Of a stretch of DNA of 64,000 bases, positions 20,094 to 30,056 are shown piece by piece (positions within the stretch are counted from its first letter, which is position 1; each line of letters opens with the position of its first letter). Source of the stretch: Salipiger profundus (GTDB taxonomy: Bacteria; Pseudomonadota; Alphaproteobacteria; Rhodobacterales; Rhodobacteraceae). Below the pieces are notes generated by a model. The model ran no database searches, was not told where the DNA came from, and was given only the letters and a program-made list of their open reading frames with translations. The stretch is from assembly GCF_001969385.1 (NCBI RefSeq), contig NZ_CP014796.1, positions 1,009,501 through 1,073,500 on the forward strand. The letters run 5' to 3'. Position numbers and translations under genes: made by a program.

Positions 20094-21284
20094 ATGGAAA
20101 CCGCGCTGATCCTGCTGCTGACCCTCGCGACCGGTGCGCTGCTGGCCTGGCCGAGGCTCGCGCGGGCGCCGCTCTGGCGTGCCGCGCTGACGCCGCTCGC
20201 CTCGATCATCGGCAGCGGGTTCCTCGTGCTGGGGCCGATCCTCAACACCTCCTACGGCGGCTGGGCCCCGGCGGTCATGGCGGCACTGTGTCTCGTGGCC
20301 TACGGCTTCGGCGCGGCGATCCGCCACAACATCGCCCGACGCGCCTGCCCCGGACCCCGCAGCCGGACCGAGGCGCTGCTCGAGGGGCTGGCCTCCTGGG
20401 TGCTCGCCTTCGCCTACTTCATCTCGGTCGCCTACTATCTCAACCTCTTCGGCGCCTTCGGCACGCGGCTGACGCCGTGGAACGACGCGCTGCACGCCCG
20501 GCTGCTCACCAGCGCCGCGCTGCTGCTGATTCTCGTGATCGGCTGGAGCAAGGGGTTCTCGGCGCTGGAGCGGCTCGAACAGGTGACGGTGGGCGTGAAG
20601 CTCGCGATCATCGCCGGGCTGCTGGGCGGGCTGGCGTGGTACTTCGCCGACACCGCCGCCGATGGAGGCCTGCAGGCGACCGCCCCGGCGCAGACCGGCC
20701 GGGCCGGGCTTGCGCTGGCGTTCGGCCTCATCGTCACGGTGCAGGGCTTCGAGACCTCGCGCTATCTCGGCGACGAATACGCTCCGGCCACGCGAATCCG
20801 CTCGATGAAGCTGGCGCAATGGATCTCGACGGCGATCTACATGGTCTATGTCCTGCTGCTGGCCTATGCCTTCCCGCCCGGTGACGGGGCCCTGAGCGAA
20901 ACCGCGATCATCGGGATGATGGCGCTCGTGGCGCCGATCCTGCCGCTGATGCTGACCGCCGCGGCGCTGGCTGCGCAGTTCAGCGCCGCGGTGGCCGATA
21001 CCGGCGGCGCCGGCGGGCTGGTTGAGGAGCTCACGGGGCAGCGCGTGCCGCTGCGGCTGTCCTACGCGCTGCTCGTAGGCTTCGGGCTGGTGCTGACGTG
21101 GGGGCTCGACGTGTTCGAGATCATCTCGCACGCATCGCGGGCCTTCGCGGCCTACTACGCGATCCAGTCAGCCATCGCGGCACTGGGCGCGTGGCGCGAG
21201 CGGCGCCTGCTGCTTTCGGCAGGATTCGCGGCCATGGCGGCTCTCGGTCTGGCGATCACGGTCTTCGGGACGCCGGTGGAGTAA
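20094..21284 (+). CDS. Polytopic membrane protein, permease-like, unrecognised
   Basis: A 396-aa inner-membrane protein with about ten to eleven hydrophobic helices. The N-terminus (METALILLLTLATGALLAW) is the first. A segment near residues 39-60 (LASIIGSGFLVLGPIL) resembles the glycine-rich first helix of APC-superfamily transporters, and LIVTVQGFETSRYLGDE resembles their sixth. I therefore suspect a transporter of that superfamily, with unknown substrate. The ATG at 20094 lacks a clear ribosome site but gives the complete first helix; further upstream codons are Arg-rich. It is a single gene, divergent from ybgC. Confidence 0.75.
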   Translation: METALILLLTLATGALLAWPRLARAPLWRAALTPLASIIGSGFLVLGPILNTSYGGWAPAVMAALCLVAYGFGAAIRHNIARRACPGPRSRTEALLEGLASWVLAFAYFISVAYYLNLFGAFGTRLTPWNDALHARLLTSAALLLILVIGWSKGFSALERLEQVTVGVKLAIIAGLLGGLAWYFADTAADGGLQATAPAQTGRAGLALAFGLIVTVQGFETSRYLGDEYAPATRIRSMKLAQWISTAIYMVYVLLLAYAFPPGDGALSETAIIGMMALVAPILPLMLTAAALAAQFSAAVADTGGAGGLVEELTGQRVPLRLSYALLVGFGLVLTWGLDVFEIISHASRAFAAYYAIQSAIAALGAWRERRLLLSAGFAAMAALGLAITVFGTPVE

Positions 21285-21370
21285 GCCTGCGGAGCGACGA
21301 CATCTAATCGGGAGCCGCGCGGGCAGCGCTCAACCGTGGGGCGGATTGCCGCCCCGACGCCCCGACGCCG

Positions 21371-22399
21371 CTACCGGCGGCCCTTCAGCCAGGCGAGCCG
21401 CACGAAGCCGCGCTCCACGAGTGCCATGGCGGGCGCGCGCTGACCGGCAGAGCGCAGCGACAGGTCGGTGTCCATGAGCATGCCCAGCGCGGCCTCGAGA
21501 CCGTCGGCCGACCACCCCTGCGCCTGACGCAGCATCCGGTCGCGGCGCGGGCCGAAGAGCGGCGGACGCAGACGCTGCAGGCCCGCTTGCGGACCTCCCG
21601 GCGCCGAGGCGAGCGCGTAGAGCACCCGGAAATGGCGCATCGCCATGATCAGCAGAGTCACCGGCGCAACCCCCTGCCCTTCGAGTCGCTGCACCAGCGG
21701 GCCGATCTCGGCCGAGCGGCCCTCGGCCACCACGTGCAGGATGTCGTCGAGCTCGGCCTCGATGGAGGCCGGCGCGCAGGCGGTGACCTCCTCGGCGGTG
21801 AGCGGCGCCGGGTCGTCGAGCTTGTAGAGGGACACCTTCTCGAGCACCTGCCGGAAGTCACCGGGTTCGAGTTGCCGCGCGAGCCCCTCGAGGGCGTCCC
21901 AGGCGGCGCGGTCGACCTGCTCGAGCCCGGCCTTCCTGAGGGCGGCCTCGATCTCGTCACGGCCCGGCGGGTCCGAGTAGATACCGATGGACAGCGCGTT
22001 GCGGTGCCCCTCGAAGAGCTTGCGCAGCTTCGACTTGGCGGCAAGCTGGCCGGCCGTGACGATCACCTGCGCATCGCCCTCGCGCCAGTCCTCGAGCGCA
22101 AGACGGATTGTCTCGGTCAGCCCGTCGCCCGCATCCTCGACGAAGGCCACGCGGGGTCCGGGAAAGAAGCCCTGCGACTTGATCGCGTCATTCAGCATCG
22201 CCGGGTCGCGCCGCAGCTCCGAGGCCGGGATCCGGGTCAGCCGCATCTCGGCCTCGCCCTCGGGGCCGACCAGCGCGCCGATGACCTCCTGCCGGCGATG
22301 GGCGACGCGCATCGCGTCCTCGCCGAACAGCAGCACGCCGGCGCGCGTCGGGTCCGGCTTGCGGAAGAAGGCCTGTGCATCGCGGCCCGTCAGCTTCAT
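21371..22399 (-). CDS. holA: DNA polymerase III delta subunit
   Basis: HolA is the clamp-opening subunit of the clamp-loader complex. The 342-aa product has the usual length and layout: an N-terminal AAA-like domain (RAGVLLFGEDAMRVAHRRQEV near residues 19-40; FFPGPRVAFVEDAGDGL about 92-108), then a helical lid (RQLEPGDFRQVLEKVSLYKLDD) and the collar domain to the end. Its ATG overlaps the lptE stop by 4 bp (ATGA), a holA-lptE pairing that is common in alphaproteobacteria. It is the last gene of leuS-lptE-holA. Confidence 0.94.
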   Translation of the reverse strand: MKLTGRDAQAFFRKPDPTRAGVLLFGEDAMRVAHRRQEVIGALVGPEGEAEMRLTRIPASELRRDPAMLNDAIKSQGFFPGPRVAFVEDAGDGLTETIRLALEDWREGDAQVIVTAGQLAAKSKLRKLFEGHRNALSIGIYSDPPGRDEIEAALRKAGLEQVDRAAWDALEGLARQLEPGDFRQVLEKVSLYKLDDPAPLTAEEVTACAPASIEAELDDILHVVAEGRSAEIGPLVQRLEGQGVAPVTLLIMAMRHFRVLYALASAPGGPQAGLQRLRPPLFGPRRDRMLRQAQGWSADGLEAALGMLMDTDLSLRSAGQRAPAMALVERGFVRLAWLKGRR

Positions 22400-22881
22400 T
22401 CCGGCAACGTGTCCGCGTCGATCAGCAGGCGGTCGATCACCCGGTCGGCAAGGATGACCATGAGCCGCCGCCGCGCGTCGCGCTCGGCAGCCTGCGTGGC
22501 CGCGGTCGAGCCCGTTGCCGAGTAGCTGGTGAAACTGTCGGTGCGCCCGACGATCAGCACGTCCTCGCTGCCCACGGGGGTCAGCGCATAGGAGGCACGT
22601 CCGCTGAGCCGGTAGCGCGTGGTCTGGCCGTCGGCCAGCGAGCCGAGCCCGGTGGTGCCCAGCTCGAAATCGACCTTGAGCGCATAAGGGCCGGAGCCGC
22701 GCCCGAGCCGTTCCTCGAACCGCTTGTTGAAGTCATAGTCGTAGCGGTCATCCGGAGCCTCGAGCGCAACGGCGTTCAGGAGCTTCGAACCGCCACCCTG
22801 CGGGCCGTAGACGGGCGTGAACCCGCAGCCCGCGAGGGCTGCGAGAGAGACGAGGAAGGTTCTGCGATCAGGCAACCACAT
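22396..22881 (-). CDS. lptE: LPS-assembly lipoprotein LptE
   Basis: LptE plugs the LptD barrel that inserts lipopolysaccharide into the outer membrane. The 161-aa product starts with a lipoprotein signal ([14 protein letters not shown], lipobox Cys at residue 19) followed by GFTPVYGP, the typical alphaproteobacterial LptE beginning, then a single alpha/beta domain. It overlaps the end of leuS by 14 bp (22868-22881) and holA by 4 bp. The sequence is weakly conserved, as is usual for LptE, but the lipobox, length and leuS-lptE-holA context agree. Confidence 0.92.
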   Translation of the reverse strand: MWLPDRRTFLVSLAALAGCGFTPVYGPQGGGSKLLNAVALEAPDDRYDYDFNKRFEERLGRGSGPYALKVDFELGTTGLGSLADGQTTRYRLSGRASYALTPVGSEDVLIVGRTDSFTSYSATGSTAATQAAERDARRRLMVILADRVIDRLLIDADTLPE

Positions 22882-25438
22882 TTACGATCCGGCCCGGCAC
22901 GACGATGAGCTTCTTCGGCGCGGCCCCCTGAAGGGTCCGCTCCACAGCTTCGTGGCTCAGGACGAGTTTTTCAATCTCTTCCTTGGCCATGTCCTTGGGC
23001 ACGGTCAGCTCGCCCCGGCGCTTGCCGTTGACCTGGATCGGCAGCGTCACCGTATCCTCGACGAGCATCGACTCGTCGGCCTTGGGCCAGGCGGCCTCGG
23101 CGATGAGCCCCTCGCCGCCCAGAAGCTGCCAGATCTCTTCCGAGAGATGCGGCGTCATCGGCGACATGAGCTGTGCCAGCACCTTCGCCGCCTCGGTCTT
23201 GGCGTCCTTGCCCGCGCGCGACTTGGTCAGCGCGTTGGTGAAGGCATAGAGCCGGGCGATGGCGGCGTTGAAGCCGAAGCTCTCGATGCCCATGGTCACG
23301 TCGTGGATGGCCTTGTGCATCTCGCGCAGCAGCGGCTCGTCCTCGTTGGTGGAGGGCGTGTCGGACGCGGCGATCTCGGCACAGGCGCGGTAGACCCGCG
23401 CAAGGTGCTTGTTCGCGGCCTCGGCGCCGGCGGCGGTCCATTCCACGTCACGCTCGGGCGGGCTGTCCGACAGCACGAACCAGCGCGCGGTGTCGGCGCC
23501 GTAGGTGCCGATGATGGCGACAGGGTCGACGACGTTGTTCTTCGACTTCGACATCTTGGCCGAGGGGATGATCTCGACCTCGGTGCCGTCGGCGAGGAAC
23601 CCCTTGCCGTCGCGCATCTCGACGTCCTCGGGGTAGTGGTAGACCGGGCGGCCGTCGGCGTTGCGGGTCTGGTAGATCGCGTGGGTCACCATGCCCTGCG
23701 TGAAGAGCGCGTTGAACGGCTCCTTGCACTTCTCCGGCAGGTGGCCGGTGAGGTGCATCGCCCGGGCGAAGAAGCGCGAGTAGAGCAGGTGCAGGATCGC
23801 GTGCTCGATGCCGCCGATATACTGGTCGACGTTCATCCAGTAGCCGGCCTCGGTCATGTCGGTGGGCGTGTCGGCGCGCGGCGCGGTGAAGCGCGCGAAA
23901 TACCAGCTGCTGTCGACGAAGGTGTCCATCGTGTCGGTCTCGCGCCGGGCGGGCTTGCCGCAGGCCGGGCAGGCACAGTCGCGCCACGTCGGATGACGGT
24001 CGAGCGGGTTGCCGGGCACCGAGAAGTCGATCGGCGTGCCGGCCTCGTCGTAGGGCAGCTGGATCGGCAGGTTCTCTTTCTTCTCGGGCACCACGCCGCA
24101 GCTTTCGCAATGCACCACCGGGATCGGGCAACCCCAGTAGCGCTGCCGCGACAGGCCCCAGTCGCGCAGGCGATACTTGGTCACGCCGTGGCCGACGCCG
24201 TTCTGCTCGCAGAAGTCGATGGCGGCATCGACCGCCTCGTCGCCGGTCTGCTCTTCCTCGCCGGCGACAAGCCGGGTGTAGCGCACCTTTTCCGACTTGG
24301 CCGGCACGAAGGGCGCGTCCTGGATGTCGATCTCGCCCTCGAGCGGGACGAAGGTCTCGACGATCGGCAGGCCGTATTTGGTGGCGAACTCGTGGTCGCG
24401 CGCATCGTGGCCGGGGCATCCGAAGATCGCGCCGGTGCCGTAGTCCATCAGGATGAAGTTGGCGATGTAGACCGGCAGCTCGACCGAGGTGTCGAACGGG
24501 TGGCGCACGGTGATGCCGGTATCGAAGCCACGCTTCTCGGCCTTCTCGAGCTCTTCTTCCGAAGTGCCCATGCGGCGGCACTCGGCGACGAACTCGGCGA
24601 TCTCGGGGTTGTCCTTCTCGAGCGCGCGGGCCAGCGGGTGGTCGGGCGAGATGCCGACGAAGCTTGCCCCCAGCAGCGTGTCGGGGCGGGTGGTGTAGAC
24701 CTCGATCCGGTCGAAGCCCTCGGGGGCCTCCACGGTGGAAAAGGCGAATTGCAGCCCGCGCGACCGGCCGATCCAGTTGGCCTGCATGAGCTTGACCTTG
24801 GCCGGCCAGTCATCGAGCCCGTCGAGCGCATCGAGAAGCTCGCCCGAGAAATCCGAGATCTTGAAGAACCACTGGGTGAGCTCCTTGCGCTCGACCAGTG
24901 CGCCCGAGCGCCAGCCGCGACCGTTCTCGACCTGCTCGTTGGCCAGCACGGTCATGTCGACCGGGTCCCAGTTCACCACGGCGTTCTTGCGGTAGACGAG
25001 CCCCTCCTCGAGGAAATCGAGGAACAACGCCTGCTGCTGCCCATAGTATTCCGGGTCGCAGGTGGCGAACATCCGCGACCAGTCGAGCCCGAAGCCCAGC
25101 GGCTTCATCTGCGCGACCATCGTGTCGATGTTGGAGTAGGTCCAGTCCCTGGGGTGGCCACCGCTCGCCATGGCGGCGTTCTCGGCCGGCATCCCGAAGG
25201 CGTCGAAGCCCATCGGGTGCAGCACGCTGAAGCCGTTCTGCTTCTTGTAGCGCGCGATCACGTCGCCCATCGTGTAGTTGCGCACGTGGCCGATGTGGAT
25301 GCGCCCCGACGGGTAGGGGAACATCTCGAGCACGTAGTACTTCGGCTTGTCCTCGGTGCGGACGGCCTTGAAGGTCAGGGCCTCATCCCAGGCCTGCTGC
25401 CATTTCGGCTCGATCGTGGCGGGGTCGTAACGCGACAT
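22868..25438 (-). CDS. leuS: Leucyl-tRNA synthetase
   Basis: LeuRS charges tRNA-Leu with leucine in the cytoplasm. The 856-aa class I enzyme has the HIGH motif ([15 protein letters not shown], residues 46-60), a zinc-type insertion with HCESCGVVP and [10 protein letters not shown], the CP1 editing domain, and the KMSKSKNN motif near residue 610. The C-terminal anticodon-binding domain ends at GRIVNVVA. I chose [14 protein letters not shown] (complement of 25436-25438); an upstream in-frame start would add 37 residues of Pro/Gly-rich sequence. Followed by lptE with a 14-bp overlap. Confidence 0.98.
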   Translation of the reverse strand: MSRYDPATIEPKWQQAWDEALTFKAVRTEDKPKYYVLEMFPYPSGRIHIGHVRNYTMGDVIARYKKQNGFSVLHPMGFDAFGMPAENAAMASGGHPRDWTYSNIDTMVAQMKPLGFGLDWSRMFATCDPEYYGQQQALFLDFLEEGLVYRKNAVVNWDPVDMTVLANEQVENGRGWRSGALVERKELTQWFFKISDFSGELLDALDGLDDWPAKVKLMQANWIGRSRGLQFAFSTVEAPEGFDRIEVYTTRPDTLLGASFVGISPDHPLARALEKDNPEIAEFVAECRRMGTSEEELEKAEKRGFDTGITVRHPFDTSVELPVYIANFILMDYGTGAIFGCPGHDARDHEFATKYGLPIVETFVPLEGEIDIQDAPFVPAKSEKVRYTRLVAGEEEQTGDEAVDAAIDFCEQNGVGHGVTKYRLRDWGLSRQRYWGCPIPVVHCESCGVVPEKKENLPIQLPYDEAGTPIDFSVPGNPLDRHPTWRDCACPACGKPARRETDTMDTFVDSSWYFARFTAPRADTPTDMTEAGYWMNVDQYIGGIEHAILHLLYSRFFARAMHLTGHLPEKCKEPFNALFTQGMVTHAIYQTRNADGRPVYHYPEDVEMRDGKGFLADGTEVEIIPSAKMSKSKNNVVDPVAIIGTYGADTARWFVLSDSPPERDVEWTAAGAEAANKHLARVYRACAEIAASDTPSTNEDEPLLREMHKAIHDVTMGIESFGFNAAIARLYAFTNALTKSRAGKDAKTEAAKVLAQLMSPMTPHLSEEIWQLLGGEGLIAEAAWPKADESMLVEDTVTLPIQVNGKRRGELTVPKDMAKEEIEKLVLSHEAVERTLQGAAPKKLIVVPGRIVNVVA

Positions 25439-25637
25439 GTGGCTTTCCCTCGGAACGGACGGGTGTTTGGGCCGGGGTGATAGGCCCCCGAGGCACGGGC
25501 GTCCAGAGCAAGGCGACATTTCCGCAGGTGTGGCACCGATTTGCGGCAAGGCCGACGGGTGGCGGAATACCCGCCCTTGGCCTGTGGCCGCGCCCGTGCA
25601 AGAAATGATCCCGGCCTTTCAACATCAGGCGATTGTC

Positions 25638-26897
25638 ATGAAGATCCTTTGCATCCACCAGAATTTCCCCGGCCAGTACAAGCATCTCGCCCCGGCGCTG
25701 GCGGCACGAGGCCACCAGGTGGTGGCGCTGACCCCCAAGGTCAAGAAGACCGCCCGCTGGCAGGACGTGACGGTCGTCCCCTACGAGATCAAGGGCGCCA
25801 GCACCAAGGGCATCCATCCCTGGCTTGCCGATTTCGAGACCAAGATCCTGCGCGCCACCGCCTGCTACAACGGCGCGATGCGGCTGAAGAAGCAGGGCTT
25901 CGAGCCGGACGTGATTCTCGCCCACCACGGCTGGGGCGAGAGCATGTTCCTCAAGGATGTCTGGCCGAACGCCCGGATGGGTCTCTACTGCGAACTCTAC
26001 CACGTCTCGTCCGAGCCCTTCATCGGCTTCGACCCCGAGTTCGACCGCAGCCCGAAGCAGGGCGGCGAGCTGCGCATCCGCATGAAGAACCTCAACAACC
26101 GGCTGCACGAAGAGATCATGGATGCCGGCATCTCGCCCACGCGCTTCCAGGCGGGCACCTTTCCGGACCACTGGCAGGAGCGGCTCACCGTCGCCCATGA
26201 CGGCATCGACACCGATCTCGTGAAGCCCGATCCCGACGCGCGGCTCGAGGTCACCGACGGCCGTATCCTCACCCGCGACGACGAGGTCATCACCTTCATC
26301 AACCGCAATCTCGAGCCGTACCGCGGCTACCACATCTTCATGCGCGCCCTGCCCGAGATCCTGAAGCGCCGGCCCGACGCGCAGGTCACGCTGATCGGCG
26401 GCGACGAGGTCAGCTACGGCGCCAAGGCGCCGGACGGGAAGACGTGGAAGCAGATCTTCATCGACGAGGTGAAGGACCGCATCTCCGAGGACGACTGGAA
26501 GCGGGTGCATTTCCTCGGCCGCGTGCCCTACGACCGCTTCCTGTCGATGATGCAGGTCAGCCGGGTGCACGTCTACCTGACCTACCCCTTCGTCCTGAGC
26601 TGGTCCCTGCTCGAAGCGATGAGCGCGGAGTGCGCCATCCTCGCCAGCGACACCGCCCCCGTGCGCGAGGCGCTGACCGAGGACGAGACCGGCTGGATGG
26701 TCGACTTCTTCGACACCGACGCGCTGACTGACCGGCTCTGCGCCCTGCTCGACGATCCCGAGACCCGCGCCCGGCTGGGCCGAAACGCGCGCGAGCACGT
26801 GCGGGCCCATTACGACCTCAAGACCCATTGCCTGCCGAAACACCTCGAGTGGGTCGAGCGTCTTGCCACGCTGGAGCCGCGCCCGCCACGCGACTGA
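25638..26897 (+). CDS. GT4-like glycosyltransferase
   Basis: A 419-aa protein with two Rossmann-like halves (GT-B fold). The N-terminus MKILCIHQNFPGQYKHLAP begins the acceptor domain. The C-terminal half has the nucleotide-sugar part: INRNLEPYRGYHIFMRAL, HFLGRVPYDRFLSMM, and YLTYPFVLSWSLLEAMSAEC, where the EAMSxxC segment matches the E-x7-E-type motif of GT4 enzymes. It probably adds a sugar to a surface polysaccharide, lipid or protein in the cytoplasm; donor and acceptor are unknown. No ribosome site is strong. A polytopic membrane protein gene follows 165 bp downstream. Confidence 0.85.
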   Translation: MKILCIHQNFPGQYKHLAPALAARGHQVVALTPKVKKTARWQDVTVVPYEIKGASTKGIHPWLADFETKILRATACYNGAMRLKKQGFEPDVILAHHGWGESMFLKDVWPNARMGLYCELYHVSSEPFIGFDPEFDRSPKQGGELRIRMKNLNNRLHEEIMDAGISPTRFQAGTFPDHWQERLTVAHDGIDTDLVKPDPDARLEVTDGRILTRDDEVITFINRNLEPYRGYHIFMRALPEILKRRPDAQVTLIGGDEVSYGAKAPDGKTWKQIFIDEVKDRISEDDWKRVHFLGRVPYDRFLSMMQVSRVHVYLTYPFVLSWSLLEAMSAECAILASDTAPVREALTEDETGWMVDFFDTDALTDRLCALLDDPETRARLGRNAREHVRAHYDLKTHCLPKHLEWVERLATLEPRPPRD

Positions 26898-27062
26898 GTC
26901 GCGCGGACGGGCTGTTTCCTTCGGGCCACATTCGCGCCGGGGACGCGCCGCCCGCAGGCCCGCGCTTGCCGGATGGCGCGGGGCGCTTCTAGGGTAGTCC
27001 AGCGCCGCACGCCGGGACGGTCGAGGCGCGCTTGCACTCTCACAGAACCGGAAGCCGGGACC

Positions 27063-28418
27063 ATGCAGACCGCACGCCAGAGCCTTGTCCTCTCCGCGCT
27101 GATCGCCGTCCTGCTCATCGCCGTCTTCACGGTATCGCTCGGGCCGGTGATCAACAACGGCGACTACTGGCGCGTCAACGGCAGCATGTGGATCGACATC
27201 CGCGAGTGGACGCAGCCGCCCCGCGTGGTGCCGCTCGGCGCGGAGCAGGCGTTCCTGCGGCCGGAATCCCCGGCGGGCCTGCTGGGCATGATGCTCGCCG
27301 GCGCGCACCGGCTGGTGGGCGCGACCGGGTTCAGCGTCGCGCTGTGGTTCGTGGTGCTGTCGTCGATCTACTGGAGCGGCGCCATCGCCCATCTCACGGC
27401 GCTTGCCGGCCGGATGCGGGCAACCTGCCTGCTGCTCTTCGCGCTGTTCTATGCGACCTTCTGCGGCTTCTTCTACAGCTTCTTCGAGGAATCCTTCACC
27501 ATCGCGATCCTGCCGTGGCTGCTGTTCGCGGCCGATCCCCGGCGCTTCAACATCTGGATCTTCTCGGCGCTCTGCGTCCTGCTGCTGACCTCGAAATCGC
27601 AGGCGATCTTCTTCTTCCCGGTGCTCGCCTTCTACGCCTGGCGCGGAATTCGCGCGCGCGGACGACCGCTCTGGACGGGCCTCGTGTTCCTGCTGCTCTG
27701 CGGTGCGGCCATCGCCGCAACGTTGCACAAGTCGCACCCGGTGCCCAATTCCTACAACCGGCTGTTCAACGGGCTCGGCTGGACCACCATGCAGGTCGAG
27801 GACTGGCCCGCGACGCAGTTCAGCCAGCGGCTCGCATACTTCTCGGCGAACCGCGAGGCGCTTGCCCTGCCCGGCCCGGTGACCTGCGTGCCCGGCGCCC
27901 AGCGCCTGATGGGCACCACCTTCTGGCCGACGGGACAGGAGATCCTCGACGCCGCCGAGACCTCTGACGCCGCCGCCACGCAGGCCGAGACCCTTCTGTC
28001 GCTGGGACTGTCGGAGTTCGCCGCCTGCCTCGGCGAGGTGACATCGCCCGCGGAATACCTCGCCACCACCTTCGAGGTCGCGATGGGCTCGGACTACCGT
28101 CTGGAATACATCGCGCTGGGCGGGCCGCGCGGCGAGAACAGCCTGATCGGGAAATTGCAGAGCGTGCTGCTGGCGCGGCTGGCGCCGGTGATGCTGGCGG
28201 TGCTGCTGATCGTCGCTCTGGTCTCGGCCAGCCCATCGGGGGTGATCGTCGCGATCTACGCCTTCGGCGCGGCGCCGCTCTTCGTCATTCTCGGCGACGG
28301 CTTCTACGAGTTCGAGAAACACATGATGCCGCATCTCGCCTTCCTGCTGATCCCGGCGATCGAGCTTCTGCGGCGGCGCTTCTCGGCCCCCGAGCCGACC
28401 ACCCCACGGGCCGCCTAG
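27063..28418 (+). CDS. Polytopic membrane protein, possible GT-C-type glycosyltransferase
   Basis: A 451-aa inner-membrane protein with about nine hydrophobic helices (first at about 8-25, SLVLSALIAVLLIAVFTVSL; last at about 385-425). A soluble loop of about 115 residues (240-355) carries two Cys that may pair. The layout of many helices plus a periplasmic loop after NNGDYWRVNGSMW recalls GT-C-type transferases that use polyprenyl-linked sugars. I see no certain catalytic motif, so the role is inferred only from topology and the glycosyltransferase gene upstream. Its TAG shares the palindrome CTAG with the stop of the convergent HNH gene. Confidence 0.6.
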   Translation: MQTARQSLVLSALIAVLLIAVFTVSLGPVINNGDYWRVNGSMWIDIREWTQPPRVVPLGAEQAFLRPESPAGLLGMMLAGAHRLVGATGFSVALWFVVLSSIYWSGAIAHLTALAGRMRATCLLLFALFYATFCGFFYSFFEESFTIAILPWLLFAADPRRFNIWIFSALCVLLLTSKSQAIFFFPVLAFYAWRGIRARGRPLWTGLVFLLLCGAAIAATLHKSHPVPNSYNRLFNGLGWTTMQVEDWPATQFSQRLAYFSANREALALPGPVTCVPGAQRLMGTTFWPTGQEILDAAETSDAAATQAETLLSLGLSEFAACLGEVTSPAEYLATTFEVAMGSDYRLEYIALGGPRGENSLIGKLQSVLLARLAPVMLAVLLIVALVSASPSGVIVAIYAFGAAPLFVILGDGFYEFEKHMMPHLAFLLIPAIELLRRRFSAPEPTTPRAA

Positions 28419-28711
28419 CGCTTCTTGCGCCGCCCGCCGCTGCTGCGGGCATGGAAGGTCGGCGGCCGTTTCGCCACCCACGACAGGAACCGCTGCATGC
28501 GCGGATGCGCCCGCAGCGCTTCGGGGGTGTTGTAGTCGCGCGCAAGCTCGGCCTCGGTGAAGGTGGCGTGGATCTCGTTGTGACAGATCTGGTGCACCCG
28601 CACGACCGGCCCGCCCTTACCACCCTTCAGCTTGGGAACGAGGTGATGCAGGCTCTGCTTGGCGTCCGGCGGGATCGGTCGCAGGCACAGCGGGCAGACG
28701 GGATCGGACAC
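28415..28711 (-). CDS. Small HNH endonuclease-like protein
   Basis: A 98-aa product with an HNH/ββα-metal fold: CPLC near the N-terminus, then LHHLVPKLKGGKGG with the paired His and later HQICHNEIHATF containing the Asn-His of the core. Such proteins cut or bind DNA; the target is unknown. I begin it at a GTG (complement of 28709-28711), the first start before the CPLC region, with AGAGG upstream; a further upstream start would add about 60 low-complexity residues. It is convergent with the membrane protein gene, and no phage genes are nearby. Confidence 0.75.
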   Translation of the reverse strand: MSDPVCPLCLRPIPPDAKQSLHHLVPKLKGGKGGPVVRVHQICHNEIHATFTEAELARDYNTPEALRAHPRMQRFLSWVAKRPPTFHARSSGGRRKKR

Positions 28712-28789
28712 GGAAGAGCGGCCTCTTGTGCGGTGGGTCTCGGCGCAGGTAGAGACTGGCACCGGAACGCGCAGGATCAAGGGGCAGCC

Positions 28790-30010
28790 ATGACGCGGGA
28801 TCACGAAGCGGCCGCGCCCGACGCGGTGGTCGTCGGCGGCGGACCGGCGGGGCTGATGGCGGCCGACGCGCTTCTGTCTGCCGGGCACCGGGTGCTGCTG
28901 GCCGAGGCCAAGCCCTCGGTCGGGCGCAAGTTCCTGATGGCCGGCAAGTCAGGGCTGAACCTGACCCGCGCGCAGCCCTTCGGCGATTTCCTCGCGGCCT
29001 ACGGCGGCGCCGAGCCGGCGCTGCGGCCGATGCTCAAGGGCTTCACCCCCGAAACCGTGCAGGCCTGGGCCGAAGGGCTGGGACAGACGACGTTCACCGG
29101 CTCCACCGGCCGGGTGTTTCCGACCGCGATGAAAGCCTCGCCGTTGCTGCGCGCATGGATGGCGCGGCTCGACGACATGGGGCTCGAGCGCCGCACCCGC
29201 TGGCGCTGGACCGGGTGGGACGGCGATGCCCTGACCTTCGACACGCCCGAGGGGACCATGCAGCTCGCCCCACGGGTGAGCGTGCTGGCGCTCGGCGGGG
29301 CGAGCTGGGCGCGTCTCGGGTCCGACGGCGAATGGGCGAAGACATTCCAGCGCGCGGGTGTCTCTGTCGCGCCCTTCGAGCCTGCCAACGCCGGCCTGCT
29401 GGTCGACTGGTCGGCCCACATGCAGCCGCATTTCGGCGCGCCCCTGAAGAACGTGACCTTCCGCGCCGGCGAACTGGTCTCGCGCGGCGAGGCGGTGATC
29501 TCGGCAAGGGGGCTGGAGGGCGGCGGGCTCTACCCCCTTTCGCCCGCCCTGCGGCAAGGCGCGGGCCTGGAGATCGACCTTGCGCCCGACCTGACCGCCG
29601 AGGCGCTGGAAGAGCGGCTGGCACGGCCGCGCGGCAAGCAGAGCCTGTCGAACCATCTGCGCAAGGTGCTGAAGCTGTCGCCGGCAACCCGTGCCCTGCT
29701 GATGGAATGCGCCCGCCCGCTGCCGTCGGACCCGTCGGCGCTCGCGCATCTTCTGAAGGCGCTGCCGGTGCCGCACCGGGGCCTGCGCCCGCTGGACGAG
29801 GCGATCTCGACCGCCGGCGGCGTACCCTTCGCGGCGCTCGACGCGGGGCTGATGCTGAAGGGCAGGCCCGGCACCTTCTGCGCCGGCGAGATGATCGACT
29901 GGGAGGCCCCCACCGGCGGCTACCTGCTGACCGCCTGCCTTGCGACGGGGCTGTGGGCCGGCCGTCACGCGGCGGCGTTCCTGTCATCAGGGCGGGGCCC
30001 GGCGTCCTAG
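28790..30010 (+). CDS. NAD(P)/FAD-dependent flavoprotein (BaiN/HI0933-like)
   Basis: A 406-aa flavoprotein with an N-terminal FAD-binding Rossmann motif VVVGGGPAGLMAADALL (residues 13-29), a characteristic GRKFLMAGKSGLNLT segment and a C-terminal GEMIDWEAPTGGYLLTACLATG that closes the FAD site, as in the BaiN/HI0933 family. It is probably a cytoplasmic oxidoreductase; the substrate is unknown. The ATG at 28790 is preceded by AAGGGG. It stands alone and is convergent with the aminotransferase gene across a GC hairpin at 30022-30042. Confidence 0.88.
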   Translation: MTRDHEAAAPDAVVVGGGPAGLMAADALLSAGHRVLLAEAKPSVGRKFLMAGKSGLNLTRAQPFGDFLAAYGGAEPALRPMLKGFTPETVQAWAEGLGQTTFTGSTGRVFPTAMKASPLLRAWMARLDDMGLERRTRWRWTGWDGDALTFDTPEGTMQLAPRVSVLALGGASWARLGSDGEWAKTFQRAGVSVAPFEPANAGLLVDWSAHMQPHFGAPLKNVTFRAGELVSRGEAVISARGLEGGGLYPLSPALRQGAGLEIDLAPDLTAEALEERLARPRGKQSLSNHLRKVLKLSPATRALLMECARPLPSDPSALAHLLKALPVPHRGLRPLDEAISTAGGVPFAALDAGLMLKGRPGTFCAGEMIDWEAPTGGYLLTACLATGLWAGRHAAAFLSSGRGPAS

Positions 30011-30021
30011 CGCCGGGAACA

Positions 30022-30042
30022 GGGCGGCGCCGGACGCCGCCC
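30022..30042. terminator. GC-rich hairpin between convergent genes
   Basis: GGGCGGCG-CCGGA-CGCCGCCC, with perfect 8-bp arms and a 5-nt loop, lies between the flavoprotein stop and the aminotransferase stop. Being symmetric, it could end transcription from both sides. No T-tract follows, so factor-independent termination is uncertain. Confidence 0.5.
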
Positions 30043-30056
30043 CGCAGAGCTGCGGA

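Noticed and set aside
25383..28481. A very long stop-free frame on the minus strand opposite leuS end, glycosyltransferase and membrane-protein genes
   Set aside because: High GC content creates long open frames in other frames. The translation is rich in Arg, Gly, His, Gln and Glu with no domain, and it lies opposite two plainly coding genes.
28415..28711. HNH endonuclease as sign of a phage, intron or homing element
   Set aside because: Base composition is like its neighbours and there are no phage, intron or integrase genes around it.
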